The notes below the pieces were generated by a model. The model searched no databases and was not told the DNA's origin. It saw only the letters and a list, made by a program, of their open reading frames with translations. A stretch of 64,000 bases of DNA from Nitrobacteraceae bacterium AZCC 2146 (GTDB lineage Bacteria; Pseudomonadota; Alphaproteobacteria; Rhizobiales; Xanthobacteraceae): positions 2,294,001-2,358,000 of the forward strand of contig JBAGRP010000001.1 of NCBI GenBank assembly GCA_036924855.1, written 5' to 3'. The translations under genes were made by a program, and so were the position numbers. Numbering within the stretch: the first letter of the stretch is position 1; every line of letters starts with the position of its first letter. Shown in pieces: positions 1-9,286 of the stretch.

Positions 1-102
1 GATCCGGGGCCCCGGTTTCCGCGACGAAGAAAGCGGGATCCCGGATCTGCGCAGCGTCATAAGAACGCCGCAGCGCGTCCGGGAAACGGGAACGCGCTTT
101 GA

Positions 103-903
103 CTAATAAAACCGGTGAAAATGATGCACGGGGCCGTGCCCATGGCCCACCGTGAAGCGATCGGCAGCCGCGATGGCGGAGGTGACATAGGCCTTTGCGG
201 CACGCACCGCGGTTTCCATGTCCTCGCCCCTGGCAAGGCCGGCGGCGATGGCGGAGGACAGGGTACAACCGGTACCGTGGGTGTTTGGCGTGGCGATGCG
301 CGGCGCCGGCAATGCGATGACATTCTCACGCGTAATGAGATAGTCGATGCTCTCGGCGCCGTGGCCGTGGCCACCCTTGATCAGCACCGCCTTGCAGCCC
401 AGCGTCAGCAGGCGTCGGCCCTGCTGCTCGATATCACTCTCGCTCACCGCCATCGCTTCGTCGAGCAGCGCCGCGGCTTCGGGCAGGTTCGGCGTGATGA
501 CGTCGGCAAGCGGAAGCAGCGTGGTGCGCAACGCCACGATGGCTTCGGGCGCCAGCAGCCGGTCGCCTGATGTCGCGACCATGACGGGATCGAGCACCAC
601 GTGCTTCGGTGCCCAGCGTTTGAGCCCGGCAACGATCGCGTCGATCACCTCACGCTGCGCCACCATGCCGATCTTGACGGCACCCACAGCGAGATCGTCA
701 AATACCGCGTCGATCTGCGCGGTGACGAAATTCGCCGGCACCTGATGGATTGACGTGACGCCCTGGGTATTTTGCGCCGTCAGCGCAGTGATGACCGAGG
801 CCCCGTAGACGCCGCAGGCGGCAAAAGTCTTGAGGTCGGCCTGAATGCCGGCTCCCCCAGAGGAATCCGAACCGGCGATGGTGAGCGCAATGGGCGTGGA
901 CAT
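103..903 (-). CDS. thiD: Hydroxymethylpyrimidine / phosphomethylpyrimidine kinase
   Basis: This is a 266-aa ribokinase-fold kinase that phosphorylates HMP and then HMP-P to HMP-PP for thiamine synthesis in the cytoplasm. The N-terminus carries the ThiD signature GSDSSGGAGIQ at residues 11-21, and the C-terminal anion-hole/catalytic segment reads HGTGCTLSS, with Cys213 in the family position. I chose the ATG at 903 because the frame is open further upstream to 1017 but that extension is low-complexity and runs into a perfect hairpin. From 903 the protein has normal ThiD length. It is divergent from the small RAM-domain gene at 1068. No THI-box-like leader was recognised. The assignment is secure. 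Confidence 0.93.
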   Translation of the reverse strand: MSTPIALTIAGSDSSGGAGIQADLKTFAACGVYGASVITALTAQNTQGVTSIHQVPANFVTAQIDAVFDDLAVGAVKIGMVAQREVIDAIVAGLKRWAPKHVVLDPVMVATSGDRLLAPEAIVALRTTLLPLADVITPNLPEAAALLDEAMAVSESDIEQQGRRLLTLGCKAVLIKGGHGHGAESIDYLITRENVIALPAPRIATPNTHGTGCTLSSAIAAGLARGEDMETAVRAAKAYVTSAIAAADRFTVGHGHGPVHHFHRFY

Positions 904-980
904 CGGAAAACTCGCGTCAAAACCAGCGGATACCGGCCGATGGGCAGTCCTAGCCCGGCATGCCCAAGGCGGCAACCGCG

Positions 981-1008
981 CAAGCCGGCAAGCGGGCTTG
1001 CCGGCTTG
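981..1008. repeat. Perfect inverted repeat between thiD and the RAM-domain gene
   Basis: Two 13-bp arms (caagccggcaagc / gcttgccggcttg) are separated by 2 bp, giving a perfect hairpin in the divergent intergenic region. It has no T-tract, so it is not a convincing terminator. It may be a REP-like palindrome or an operator. Confidence 0.6.
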
Positions 1009-1067
1009 CCACGGCACCTGGTTTTGGGCTTGATGGCGGCCAAATCGAACGCTTCCGGAGAAACCCG

Positions 1068-1304
1068 ATGGTCCCCTTCTTTGTCCAGTTCAAGTGCAAA
1101 CTTGGCCAGTCCTATGCCGTCGCCAATGCGCTGGCCGAAGCCGAAATCGCCTCGGAGATCTATTCCACCGCCGGCCATTACGACCTGCTGGTGAAGTTCT
1201 ACGTCGATAACGCCACCGACATCGGCCATTTCGTCAACGAAAAGGTCCAGACCATTCCGGGCATCCAGGACACCCACACCATCATTACGTTCAAGGCGTT
1301 TTGA
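1068..1304 (+). CDS. Stand-alone Lrp/AsnC ligand-binding (RAM) domain protein
   Basis: This 78-aa protein consists only of the effector-binding/oligomerisation half of Lrp/AsnC regulators (VQFKC... AGHYDLLVKF ... TIPGIQDTHT). It has no helix-turn-helix. Such SraA-like or RAM-only proteins form ring oligomers and bind amino acids, and they may modulate full-length Lrp proteins. The ATG at 1068 is preceded by GGAG at 1057-1060, which decides this start over longer open-frame starts. It is divergent from thiD, and a full-length Lrp gene lies 2.7 kb away at 3978. The family call is firm, but the ligand is unknown. Confidence 0.85.
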   Translation: MVPFFVQFKCKLGQSYAVANALAEAEIASEIYSTAGHYDLLVKFYVDNATDIGHFVNEKVQTIPGIQDTHTIITFKAF

Positions 1305-1335
1305 AGAGCCCAACGCGACCACAGACCTAGAGGTT

Positions 1336-1436
1336 GTCATGCCCGGCCAAAGCGCGAAGCGCGGCTTCGCTGGATGTGCCGGGCATCCACGTTCTTGCTG
1401 AACATCGTGGATGGCCGGGACAAGCCCGGCCATGAC
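1336..1436. repeat. Palindromic intergenic repeat, family A copy 1
   Basis: This element starts with GTCATGCCCGG and ends with CCCGGCCATGAC. It contains the internal segment ATCCACGTTCTTGCTGAACA followed by TCGTGGATGGCCGGGA. A closely similar element occurs at 40547-40623. It sits downstream of the RAM gene and downstream of the E1 gene on the opposite strand, where its folded RNA could also act as a transcription boundary. Confidence 0.75.
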
Positions 1437-1440
1437 GGCG

Positions 1441-3837
1441 CTACACCGCCATCTTCCGATGCAGCACCGGCGCGCCGACGCTGAGGCCTTCGGCGGCGTC
1501 GATGATGGCGTTGGCGTCGATGCCATGGTGGCGATAGAGATCCTGGATCGTACCGGTCTGGCCGAAGTGTTCGACCCCCAGCGCTTCCATGCGATGGCCA
1601 CAGACTGCCCCGATCCAGCCCAGCGTCGCCGGATGGCCGTCGAGCACAGTAACGATGCCGCAATCGCGCGGCAGCGGCTTCAGCAATTTCTCGATATGGC
1701 TGAGATGCTGAGGGTTGCGCTTGCCGCGGCGGATTTTTCGCGCCGCGGTCCAGCCGGCATGCAGGCGATCGGCTGAGGTGATCGCCAGCAGACCGATGTC
1801 GCGATGGCTGTCGCCGAGCAGGCCGGTGGCCTCGATCGCCTCCGGCGCCAGCGCGCCGGTATAGGCAATCACCAGATCGCAATTGGCGCCGGGCTTGCGC
1901 AACCAGTAGGCGCCGTCGGTGATGCCCTGCTGCAACTCGGGCGTCATCATCCGCTGCGGCTGCTCGATGGTACGAGTCGAGAGGCGCAGGTAGACCGAAC
2001 CGCCGGAGCGCATGCCGCTGGCCTCGTCGCCCTGCTCGCTGGATTCGCGCTGCATGTGCTGGAAGCCCCAGCCCATGATGACGGCGAGCTCATCGACAAA
2101 GGCCGGCTCGAACGACGCCAGGCCGTCCTGCGCGATGCCGATCAGCGGCGTGGCGATCGACTGATGCGCGCCGCCTTCCGGCGACAGCGTGATGCCCGAC
2201 GGCGTCGCCGCCACCATGAAGCGGGCGTCCTGATAGCAGGCGTAGTTCAGCTGATCGAGCGCGCGACTGATGAAGGGATCGTACAAAGTTGCGATCGGCA
2301 GCAGCCTGATGCCATTGATGGAATGCGACAGCCCCAGCGCCGACATCAGGATGAAGAGATTGCTCTCGGCGATGCCGAGTTCGATGTGCTGGCCCTTCGG
2401 CGAGAAGTCCCAGTTGAAGGTCGAGGGAATCTTTTCGCTGCGAAACAGATCGGCCTTTTCCGCGCGCGCAAAAAGCCCGCGGCGATTGACCCAGGCGCCC
2501 AGATTGGTCGAGACCGTCACGTCGGGCGATGCGGTGACGATGCGCGACGCCAGTTCGGTATCGCCGCGCGCCAGTTCGTTGAGCACGAGACCAAAACCCT
2601 GCTGCGTCGACATCGCCGGTGCCGGCTTGAAGGAAAAATGCGCGGGCACGTCAATGACGGGAGCGCTCAGGCGCCGCATGCCCTTGCGATTGAACGGCGC
2701 GTCTTTCAGGAACGCGTCGAGCGTCGCCGCATCCTGCGCTAGGCCTTCATACTTGTCCCACTCATGGCCGGGCCGGATGTTCTGCGCCTCGCGCCATTTC
2801 TCCATCTGCGTCGGCGTCATCAGGCCGGCATGGTTATCCTTGTGGCCCTGGAACGGCAGGCCGACGCCCTTGATGGTGTAGGCGATGAAGCACACCGGGC
2901 GATCGTGATCGATCGATTCAAAAGCCTCGATCATGCTGGCCATGTCGTGTCCGCCGAGATTGGACATCAGCGCCAGCAACTCGTCGTCGCTGCGCGCGTC
3001 GATCAGGCGCGACACCGCGCCCTGGTCGCCGATCTCATCCAGCAACCGCTTGCGGAAGGCTGCGCCACCCTGGAAGCACAGCGCCGCATACATCGCGTTC
3101 GGACAATTATCGATCCAGCGCTTCAGCGCCTCGCCGCCGGGCTCGGCAAAAGCGTTCTGCATCAGCCGGCCGTATTTCACGATCACCACGTCCCAGCCGA
3201 AATTGCGGAACATGGATTCGAACTTTTCCCACAGGCCTTCGCGGACCACGGCGTCGAGGCTCTGTCTGTTATAATCGACGATCCACCAGGTATTGCGCAG
3301 GCCGTGCTTCCAGCCTTCCAGCAACGCCTCGAAGATGTTGCCCTCGTCCATCTCGGCGTCGCCGACCAGCGAGATCATCCGGCCTTCCCGGCGATCCTTC
3401 ATCCAGCCATGGGCAGAGACGTAGTCCTGCACCAGTGAGGAGAACAGCGTCTGCGCCACGCCGAGACCGACCGAGCCGGTGGAGAAATCGACGTCGTCGA
3501 TATCCTTGGTGCGCGATGGATAGGATTGCGCGCCCTTGAAGCCGCGAAAGTTTTCCAGCTTCTCGCGGGTCTGGTGGCCAAACAGATACTGGATGGCGTG
3601 AAACACCGGGCTGGCATGCGGCTTCACCGCGACGCGGTCTTCCGGCTTCAACACCGAAAAATACAGCGCCGACATGATCGTCACCAGCGACGCCGACGAG
3701 GCCTGATGGCCGCCGACCTTGAGGCCGTCGCTGCTCGGGCGAAGATGGTTGGCGTTGTGGATGGTCCAGGACGACAGCCACAGCACCTTTCGCGCGAGCG
3801 CGGTGAGGGTTTGCAGGCGGTTGGGCTCGATCGGCAT
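1441..3837 (-). CDS. Homodimeric 2-oxoacid dehydrogenase E1 (AceE/MdeB-type)
   Basis: This 798-aa thiamine-diphosphate enzyme resembles the homodimeric pyruvate dehydrogenase E1. The TPP-binding motif GDAEMDEG is at residues 159-166 with Asn190 about 30 residues on, and candidate active-site histidines lie in GGHQASS (His44) and KPHASP (His74). The reaction would be decarboxylation of a 2-oxoacid and acetyl/acyl transfer to an E2. No E2 or E3 gene is adjacent. It is divergent from an Lrp-family regulator 140 bp away. In Pseudomonas putida the alpha-ketobutyrate dehydrogenase-like mdeB lies next to the Lrp-type mdeR, so a 2-oxobutyrate or branched 2-oxoacid substrate is plausible here, but no mdeA-like lyase is present. 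The family is secure; the substrate is inferred. Confidence 0.85.
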   Translation of the reverse strand: MPIEPNRLQTLTALARKVLWLSSWTIHNANHLRPSSDGLKVGGHQASSASLVTIMSALYFSVLKPEDRVAVKPHASPVFHAIQYLFGHQTREKLENFRGFKGAQSYPSRTKDIDDVDFSTGSVGLGVAQTLFSSLVQDYVSAHGWMKDRREGRMISLVGDAEMDEGNIFEALLEGWKHGLRNTWWIVDYNRQSLDAVVREGLWEKFESMFRNFGWDVVIVKYGRLMQNAFAEPGGEALKRWIDNCPNAMYAALCFQGGAAFRKRLLDEIGDQGAVSRLIDARSDDELLALMSNLGGHDMASMIEAFESIDHDRPVCFIAYTIKGVGLPFQGHKDNHAGLMTPTQMEKWREAQNIRPGHEWDKYEGLAQDAATLDAFLKDAPFNRKGMRRLSAPVIDVPAHFSFKPAPAMSTQQGFGLVLNELARGDTELASRIVTASPDVTVSTNLGAWVNRRGLFARAEKADLFRSEKIPSTFNWDFSPKGQHIELGIAESNLFILMSALGLSHSINGIRLLPIATLYDPFISRALDQLNYACYQDARFMVAATPSGITLSPEGGAHQSIATPLIGIAQDGLASFEPAFVDELAVIMGWGFQHMQRESSEQGDEASGMRSGGSVYLRLSTRTIEQPQRMMTPELQQGITDGAYWLRKPGANCDLVIAYTGALAPEAIEATGLLGDSHRDIGLLAITSADRLHAGWTAARKIRRGKRNPQHLSHIEKLLKPLPRDCGIVTVLDGHPATLGWIGAVCGHRMEALGVEHFGQTGTIQDLYRHHGIDANAIIDAAEGLSVGAPVLHRKMAV

Positions 3838-3977
3838 GGCGCGCTCGCTTGTCTGGGCTTGTTGATTGCCGGCATTTTAACAGTGAGGCCGGGCGAAACT
3901 TCTCAATTATAGGCGACAACGGGCTTTGGATTGGGATAAACGACTGGTTTAAACACCAAATTACCGGAATTTTTCCA
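3838..3977. promoter_or_regulatory. Divergent promoter region E1 / Lrp regulator
   Basis: This 140-bp gap is AT-richer than its surroundings and separates the divergent E1 and Lrp genes. Lrp-family regulators commonly bind such shared regions. I see no sharply defined palindrome, so the operator is inferred from gene arrangement only. Confidence 0.4.
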
Positions 3978-4439
3978 ATGCCAGCCCTTGATGCCATCGA
4001 CCGCCGGATACTCGCGGTGCTGCAAACCGACAGCCGGACCACCATGCAGGACCTCGCCGAGAAGGTCGGGCTGTCGATCTCGCCCTGCCATCGCCGGGTC
4101 AAATTGCTGGAGGAGCGCGGCGTCATCACCCGCTACATGGCGCTGGTCGATCAGAAGTCGCTGGGCCTGCATGTCAGCGTCTTCATCTCGATCAAGCTGG
4201 TCCGGCAGAAGGAAGAGGACCTCGACCGTTTTGCCAGGGCGATCTCCGGCTGGGAGGAAGTGCTGGAGTGCTATCTGATGACCGGCAATCGCGACTATCT
4301 GTTGCGCGTCGTCGCCGCCGATCTTTCTTCTTACGAAGCGTTCCTGAAGAACAAGCTCACCCGCCTCGACGGCATCGCCTCGATCGAGTCGAGCTTCGCG
4401 CTCAGCCAGGTGAAATATTCGATCGCGCTGCCGGTGTGA
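3978..4439 (+). CDS. Lrp/AsnC family transcriptional regulator
   Basis: This 153-aa protein has an N-terminal winged helix-turn-helix (DAIDRRILAVLQTDSRTT ... GLSISPCHRRVKLLE, about residues 3-55) and a C-terminal RAM effector domain ending in the typical SSFALSQVK. The ATG at 3978 gives the normal Lrp N-terminus; the upstream open frame (from 3849) lacks family similarity. It is divergent from the 2-oxoacid dehydrogenase E1, which it probably controls in response to an amino acid or 2-oxoacid, as MdeR does for mdeAB. The regulator class is secure; the target is inferred from neighbourhood. Confidence 0.9.
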   Translation: MPALDAIDRRILAVLQTDSRTTMQDLAEKVGLSISPCHRRVKLLEERGVITRYMALVDQKSLGLHVSVFISIKLVRQKEEDLDRFARAISGWEEVLECYLMTGNRDYLLRVVAADLSSYEAFLKNKLTRLDGIASIESSFALSQVKYSIALPV

Positions 4440-4456
4440 GAGGCCAGCCTGCTTCG

Positions 4457-6877
4457 TCAACTCGCCCGCTTCACCTTCACGTCACCGCCGAGTGCCGCCA
4501 CCACGCTCCGATAGTGCGCGATCGGCTGCGGCCGGCCAATCAGGTAGCCCTGGATTTCGGCGCAGCCCTCCGCGGCGAGGAAGGCCAGCTGCGCTTCGGT
4601 CTCGACACCCTCGGCGATCACAGGCAACTGCAGCGAACGGCCCAGCCCGATGATGGCGTGGACAATGGCGGCGGATTGCGGGTTGTCTTCCAGCCTGGCG
4701 ATGAAGGTCTGATCGATCTTGATCTTGTCGAATGGAAACGCCTGCAGATAGCTCAGGCTGGAATAGCCGGTGCCGAAATCATCCATCGCGACGCGGACGC
4801 CGAGCCGTTTGATCTGGCGCAGGATCGTGATGGCACGGGAAAAATCGTCGATCAGCACGCCCTCGGTGATTTCGATCTCGAGCCGCCGCGGGCTGAGGCC
4901 GGTCTCCAGCAGCACCGCCAGCAGCATCGCCGGCACGTCGCCGCGCTGGAAATCCACCGGTGAGAGGTTGATGGCGATCGACAGAGGGTTCGGCCAGGTT
5001 GCAGCCTCCCGGCAGGCCTCGCGCAGCACCCATTCGTCGAGCGCGCCAATCAGGCCGGCTTCTTCCGCGAGCGGAATGAAAACCCCCGGCGATACCATGC
5101 CCCGCTCAGGGTGATGCCAGCGGATCAGCACCTCGAAGGCGACGATAACGCCGTCCGCCGTCGCTTGCGGCTGGAAGTACAATTCGAACTGCTTGTTCTC
5201 GATGGCGGCCACCAGGTCGCGCTGCAGCAGGCGCTTGTCGCGGATCTGCTGGTCCATCGCGGCCTCGAAGAAGCGGATGGTGCCGCGATCCTCGGCCTTG
5301 GCGCGGTCCAGCGCCAGATCCGCATGCGCGATCAGGGTGTCTGCATCGGCGCCGTGCTGCGGAAAAACGCTGATGCCCATGGTGCAGCGGACCTGGATCG
5401 GCTGCCGGTCGATCTCGATGGCGTTGTCGAGCACCGCCGACAATCGCGCACAAAGATCTTCTGCGGTCTGCGGCTCGGCACCGATGAGCGACACGATGGA
5501 GAACTCATCGCCGCCGGGCCGTGCCAGGAACGCGCCATTGCAGGCCTGCTTCAACCGCTTCGCCAGTTCGACCAGCACGGCATCACCGGTGGCCTGGCCG
5601 TACATGTCGTTGATCTCCTTGAAGTGATCGATGTCGATACGAACCACCGCGAACGAACCTTGCCGGGCCGAAGCCTCGTTGAAAATCCGCGCCAGGTGTT
5701 CGTTGAAGGCGACGCGGTTCGGCAGATTGGTGACCTGATCATGCATCGCCAGATGCAGGATGCGGGCTTCGCTGTGCTTGCGGTCGGTGATGTCGGCATG
5801 GGTCGCGAGCCAGCCGCCGTTTGTCGTGGGACGATACCGGACGTTGATGGTGCGCCCATCCGGCAATTCGCCGGTCTGGCTGGCCGGCATGCGTCCTGCC
5901 TCCGTCGCACGCAGCGTCGCCACATATTGCTCGGTGTCGATGAACAGCGTGCCGGCGGCCTTGCGGGCGGCCAGCGTCTGCTCGACGGTGGCGCCGACGA
6001 ACATCTTGTCCGGTGGAATCCGGTACATACGGACGTAGCTGTCGTTCCACAATTCCAGCCGGCCCTGGGCGTCGAACATGCACAGCCCCTGCCCCATGCT
6101 GTTGAGCGCGGCGTCGAGCTGCATGTTGCGCTTGTTGATGCCGAGCCGGGTCCGGCGATCGAACATCGCCCCGATCAGGCCGGCGGCCACCACAGCCGCA
6201 GTGAAGGCGGCAATCGCCGCCGGCAGCGCGATCGGCGACAGCAAATTCGTGTCGTCGATGATCGCGGCCTGACGGACCAGGTCGATCGCCCCCATCGCCA
6301 CGAAGTGATGCAGGCTGACCGCCAGCGTGAGCAGCAGCGACGCAGCGATCACCTTCAGCGGCGTGTCGCCGTATTGCGCCACCAGCAACGCCGCGGCGCC
6401 GAGCAGAATGCCCAGCAAAACCGACACGAGCACCAGATCCGGATCCCAGACGATGACAGCGGGAATCCGCAGCGACGCCATGCCCACGTAATGCATGCAG
6501 GCGATGCCGGCGCCGATCATCGCGCCGCCGGTCAATGCCCCCTGCCGGGAGCCCATGAACAGTGCGATCGCAAAACCGGCCGTTGTCATCACGGTCGCCG
6601 CGACCAGGGAACACGCGGTGATGATCGGATCATATTGAATCGCGAAGCCCGGCGTATAGGCCAGCATGGCGATGAAATGCGTCGCCCAGACGCCACAGCC
6701 GGTGATCATGCCGGCGATGATCAGCCAGACGACACGCCGGCGATCCTCATCGACGCGCGCACGCTGAAACAGACTGACGGCTGCGAGGCTGGTGAGGAAA
6801 CACACGGCCGCCGCCAGCAGCACCAGCCGCCAGTCATGCAGCGTCTCGAGGCAGTTCCATACTCTCAGCATGACCAT
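4457..6877 (-). CDS. MHYT-PAS-GGDEF-EAL cyclic-di-GMP signalling protein
   Basis: This is an 806-aa inner-membrane protein. Residues 1 to about 240 form a seven-helix MHYT sensor with characteristic His-Tyr/His-His pairs (THFIAML, MHYVG, LHHFVAMGA), thought to bind a metal and sense gas or redox. A PAS domain follows (about 250-365), then GGDEF (GGDEF intact, in RPGGDEFSIV) and EAL (about 555-795). The EAL signature reads EVLIRW, a common variant, and DDFGTGYSSL is present, so both cyclase and phosphodiesterase activities are possible. I see no RxxD inhibitory site before GGDEF. It is convergent with the Lrp gene and monocistronic. The start could be Met1 or Met3. Confidence 0.92.
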   Translation of the reverse strand: MVMLRVWNCLETLHDWRLVLLAAAVCFLTSLAAVSLFQRARVDEDRRRVVWLIIAGMITGCGVWATHFIAMLAYTPGFAIQYDPIITACSLVAATVMTTAGFAIALFMGSRQGALTGGAMIGAGIACMHYVGMASLRIPAVIVWDPDLVLVSVLLGILLGAAALLVAQYGDTPLKVIAASLLLTLAVSLHHFVAMGAIDLVRQAAIIDDTNLLSPIALPAAIAAFTAAVVAAGLIGAMFDRRTRLGINKRNMQLDAALNSMGQGLCMFDAQGRLELWNDSYVRMYRIPPDKMFVGATVEQTLAARKAAGTLFIDTEQYVATLRATEAGRMPASQTGELPDGRTINVRYRPTTNGGWLATHADITDRKHSEARILHLAMHDQVTNLPNRVAFNEHLARIFNEASARQGSFAVVRIDIDHFKEINDMYGQATGDAVLVELAKRLKQACNGAFLARPGGDEFSIVSLIGAEPQTAEDLCARLSAVLDNAIEIDRQPIQVRCTMGISVFPQHGADADTLIAHADLALDRAKAEDRGTIRFFEAAMDQQIRDKRLLQRDLVAAIENKQFELYFQPQATADGVIVAFEVLIRWHHPERGMVSPGVFIPLAEEAGLIGALDEWVLREACREAATWPNPLSIAINLSPVDFQRGDVPAMLLAVLLETGLSPRRLEIEITEGVLIDDFSRAITILRQIKRLGVRVAMDDFGTGYSSLSYLQAFPFDKIKIDQTFIARLEDNPQSAAIVHAIIGLGRSLQLPVIAEGVETEAQLAFLAAEGCAEIQGYLIGRPQPIAHYRSVVAALGGDVKVKRAS

Positions 6878-7195
6878 ACCAACGCGTGACGATATGTCGG
6901 AACATAGCGCAACCGGTGTTCGTAATGCTTAAAGTTGAGATTAAAACATCACACAACGCGTGTTATTCTTAAATCCCGGTGAAATCAGGCGTTATTCGGT
7001 ATCATAGTCCACCGATCAGGAATGACGGTGCGACCGTATCGGATGCGGCTACCACTGCGATGACGCTGTCGGCGCTGCAAATTACCGACATCGGGAACAT
7101 CGCGTCCGACAGACCGTCCGGGGCGACGAGCGTGCGAGCGCAATCCGGGAACCCTCGCCGTGTCTTCCCGTCTGGCTGGTGACCTGAAGGGCCCC
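6878..7195. other. 318-bp gene-free interval
   Basis: This lies between the MHYT-GGDEF-EAL gene start and the EamA transporter stop. The first 100 bp (about 6900-7000) are distinctly AT-rich and presumably hold the promoter of the GGDEF-EAL gene. No convincing small gene, RNA, repeat or terminator was recognised. Confidence 0.5.
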
Positions 7196-8200
7196 TCACG
7201 CCCCCGGATACGGCTCCGCCGGCATCGCGATCTGCGCGCGGCGGACACGTTCGCGATGGGCGGTGTAGACGCCGCTGGCGATGATGATGGCGGCGCCGCC
7301 GAGCGTCCAGACATCCGGCACTTCGCCAAACATGAAGTAGCCGAGGATGCAGACCCATAGCAGCTGGCTGTAGGAGAACGGCGCCAGCACCGAAGCGTCG
7401 GCGTAGCGGAACGCCCGCACCACGATCCAGTGCCCGGTGGTCGATGATATGCCGATGGCGACGCCGATGCCGATCTCGCGCCAGCCTGGCGCTACCCAGA
7501 CCAGCGGCACCACCGCCGAGAGGACGAGGAATCCGACCAGCGCGGAAAACGCCATGGTGGTGATGGCGCTGTCGTGGCCGGTGATGCGCCGGGTCAGCAC
7601 CAGCGTGCAGGCCCAGCCCAGCGCCGAGAGGATCGGCAGCACCGCCGCAGCCTGGAACGTGGCGGTCCCCGGCCGCACGATCACCAGCACGCCAATCAGC
7701 CCGATGATGGTCGCAGCCCAGCGCCGCATGCCGACCCGTTCGCCGAGGAAGACGATCGACAGGCCGGTGACGAACACCGGCGCCACGAAAGCGGTCGAGG
7801 TCGCCTCCGCGATCGGCAGGTAGCGCAGGGCGAAGATGAAAAAGATCGACGACGACAGCATGGCGATGCCACGCAGCACCTGAACGCCCGGCCGCGTCGA
7901 ACGCATCGGGTTCGGCGACGACATCAGCACCACCGGCGCCATGATCAGCACGAACACGGCGAAGCGCAGCCAGGCGATCTCCAGCGCCGGCAGATCGCGC
8001 GAAAGGTATTTCGCCATCGCGTCCGACGACGCCAGGAAGATGGTCGAGCTCATGATCATCGCAATACCGCGAAACGGCCGGTCGGTATGGCGATGCGCCC
8101 GAGTGGCAGCAGCAAGCTTCGGCGGCGGAAAATGGCTTGTCACGAGCGGGGACCGTGTGCTGGCAATGACGCCCACACAGGTGCGCGCGAGCCGAATCAA
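7196..8200 (-). CDS. EamA/DMT-family transporter
   Basis: This is an inner-membrane protein of the drug/metabolite transporter superfamily, with two five-helix EamA repeats and about ten hydrophobic segments. A typical repeat end is seen in FLGERVGMRRWAAT followed by GVLVIVRPG. Such proteins export amino acids, metabolites or drugs; no substrate can be read from the sequence. The frame opens with TTG at 8200, which gives 334 aa. A GTG at 8143 or the Met just before the first helix (near 8062) are credible alternatives and would remove an arginine-rich leader. It stands alone, with no regulator beside it. Confidence 0.8.
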   Translation of the reverse strand: MIRLARTCVGVIASTRSPLVTSHFPPPKLAAATRAHRHTDRPFRGIAMIMSSTIFLASSDAMAKYLSRDLPALEIAWLRFAVFVLIMAPVVLMSSPNPMRSTRPGVQVLRGIAMLSSSIFFIFALRYLPIAEATSTAFVAPVFVTGLSIVFLGERVGMRRWAATIIGLIGVLVIVRPGTATFQAAAVLPILSALGWACTLVLTRRITGHDSAITTMAFSALVGFLVLSAVVPLVWVAPGWREIGIGVAIGISSTTGHWIVVRAFRYADASVLAPFSYSQLLWVCILGYFMFGEVPDVWTLGGAAIIIASGVYTAHRERVRRAQIAMPAEPYPGA

Positions 8201-8343
8201 AGACGCTCAGCACAAAACGACGATCACGATCACGCGACAAGTGCCGATATCAGGACACGGATATGCACGAGCCGGTGAAAGCCGGCCGCTGCCGCTACTG
8301 ACATCCGGATGTCATCATGCAGTGCAGCATATTGCCCGCGCAA

Positions 8344-9183
8344 TCACAGCATCGGCAGGCTGGAAGGTTCGCGTCCCAGCGGAAATGCCTTGTCGATGTC
8401 CGCCAGATCGCTCTCGCCGAGGATCAGCGCCCCGGCCGCAGCATTGTCGGCGGCATGGGCTGCCGATGACGCCTTTGGAATCGCGAATACCGATGGCCGT
8501 CGCGTCAGGAAAGCCAGCGCGACCTGTCGCGGCGTAGCTTGGTGCGCATCGGCAATCTGCTGCAACAGCTTGCCGGCCTGCGAGCGCGACGCCGGAAAAT
8601 CGTTGTGGCCGAACGGCGAATAGGCCACCACGGCGACGCCGTGCTTCTCGCACCAGGGAATGACGCGGTGCTCGATCGCGCGCTCCTGCAGGTGGTAGAG
8701 CACCTGATTGCAGGCGATGGCGCCCTTGCCCGCGACTTTCAGCAAGGCGCCGAGATCGTCGGCATCGAAATTACTGACGCCCCATGACCGGATCTTGCCG
8801 GCACTCTTCAGTTCCTCGAAAGCGGCGACGGTCTCCGCCAGCGGCGTCTGTCCGCGCCAGTGCAGCAGATAGCCATCGAGACTGTCGGTGTTGAGCCGCT
8901 TCAACGAGCGCTCGCAGGCCGCAATGGTGCCGCGCCGCGAGGCGTTGCTCGGCAACACCTTCGAGACCAGGAACACCTCGTCGCGCCGCCCCGCGATGGC
9001 GTCGGCAACCACGGGTTCCGCGTCGCCATACATTTCAGCGGTATCGATATGGGTCATGCCGAGATCGAGGCCACGGCGCAGCGCCGTCACGGCCGCGGCG
9101 CGGTCGCCATGGTCGATGTACCAGGTGCCCTGTCCGATCACGGACACGTCCGGCCCATGAGTGCCAAATGTGTACTGCCGCAC
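8344..9183 (-). CDS. Aldo/keto reductase
   Basis: This 279-aa TIM-barrel NADPH-dependent oxidoreductase has the full catalytic tetrad: Asp47 and Tyr52 (HIDTAEMYGDAE), Lys75 (LVSKVLP) and His108 (YLLHW). The C-terminal cofactor-binding segment AIPKASS is present. It resembles the prokaryotic DkgA/YeaE-like aldo/keto reductases that reduce small aldehydes or ketones. It is transcribed alone. The physiological substrate cannot be deduced. Confidence 0.9.
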   Translation of the reverse strand: MRQYTFGTHGPDVSVIGQGTWYIDHGDRAAAVTALRRGLDLGMTHIDTAEMYGDAEPVVADAIAGRRDEVFLVSKVLPSNASRRGTIAACERSLKRLNTDSLDGYLLHWRGQTPLAETVAAFEELKSAGKIRSWGVSNFDADDLGALLKVAGKGAIACNQVLYHLQERAIEHRVIPWCEKHGVAVVAYSPFGHNDFPASRSQAGKLLQQIADAHQATPRQVALAFLTRRPSVFAIPKASSAAHAADNAAAGALILGESDLADIDKAFPLGREPSSLPML

Positions 9184-9286
9184 GATTGTCCCTACTCCGC
9201 GCGCGCTGCCGGTGTTCGGCGGCGGGGATCAGCTTCTAGCGGATTTTTCCATGGATGTCGCGGCAAGCGATCCCTGTCTAACCCTC

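Noticed and set aside
904..1067. TPP riboswitch upstream of thiD
   Set aside because: No THI-box consensus was found; the gap is taken by a perfect hairpin and divergent gene signals.
5111..6889. A 592-codon open frame on the plus strand opposite the MHYT-GGDEF-EAL gene
   Set aside because: Its product is rich in Arg, His, Gln and Asp with no domain, the usual antisense shadow in GC-rich DNA; the minus-strand gene has unmistakable domains.
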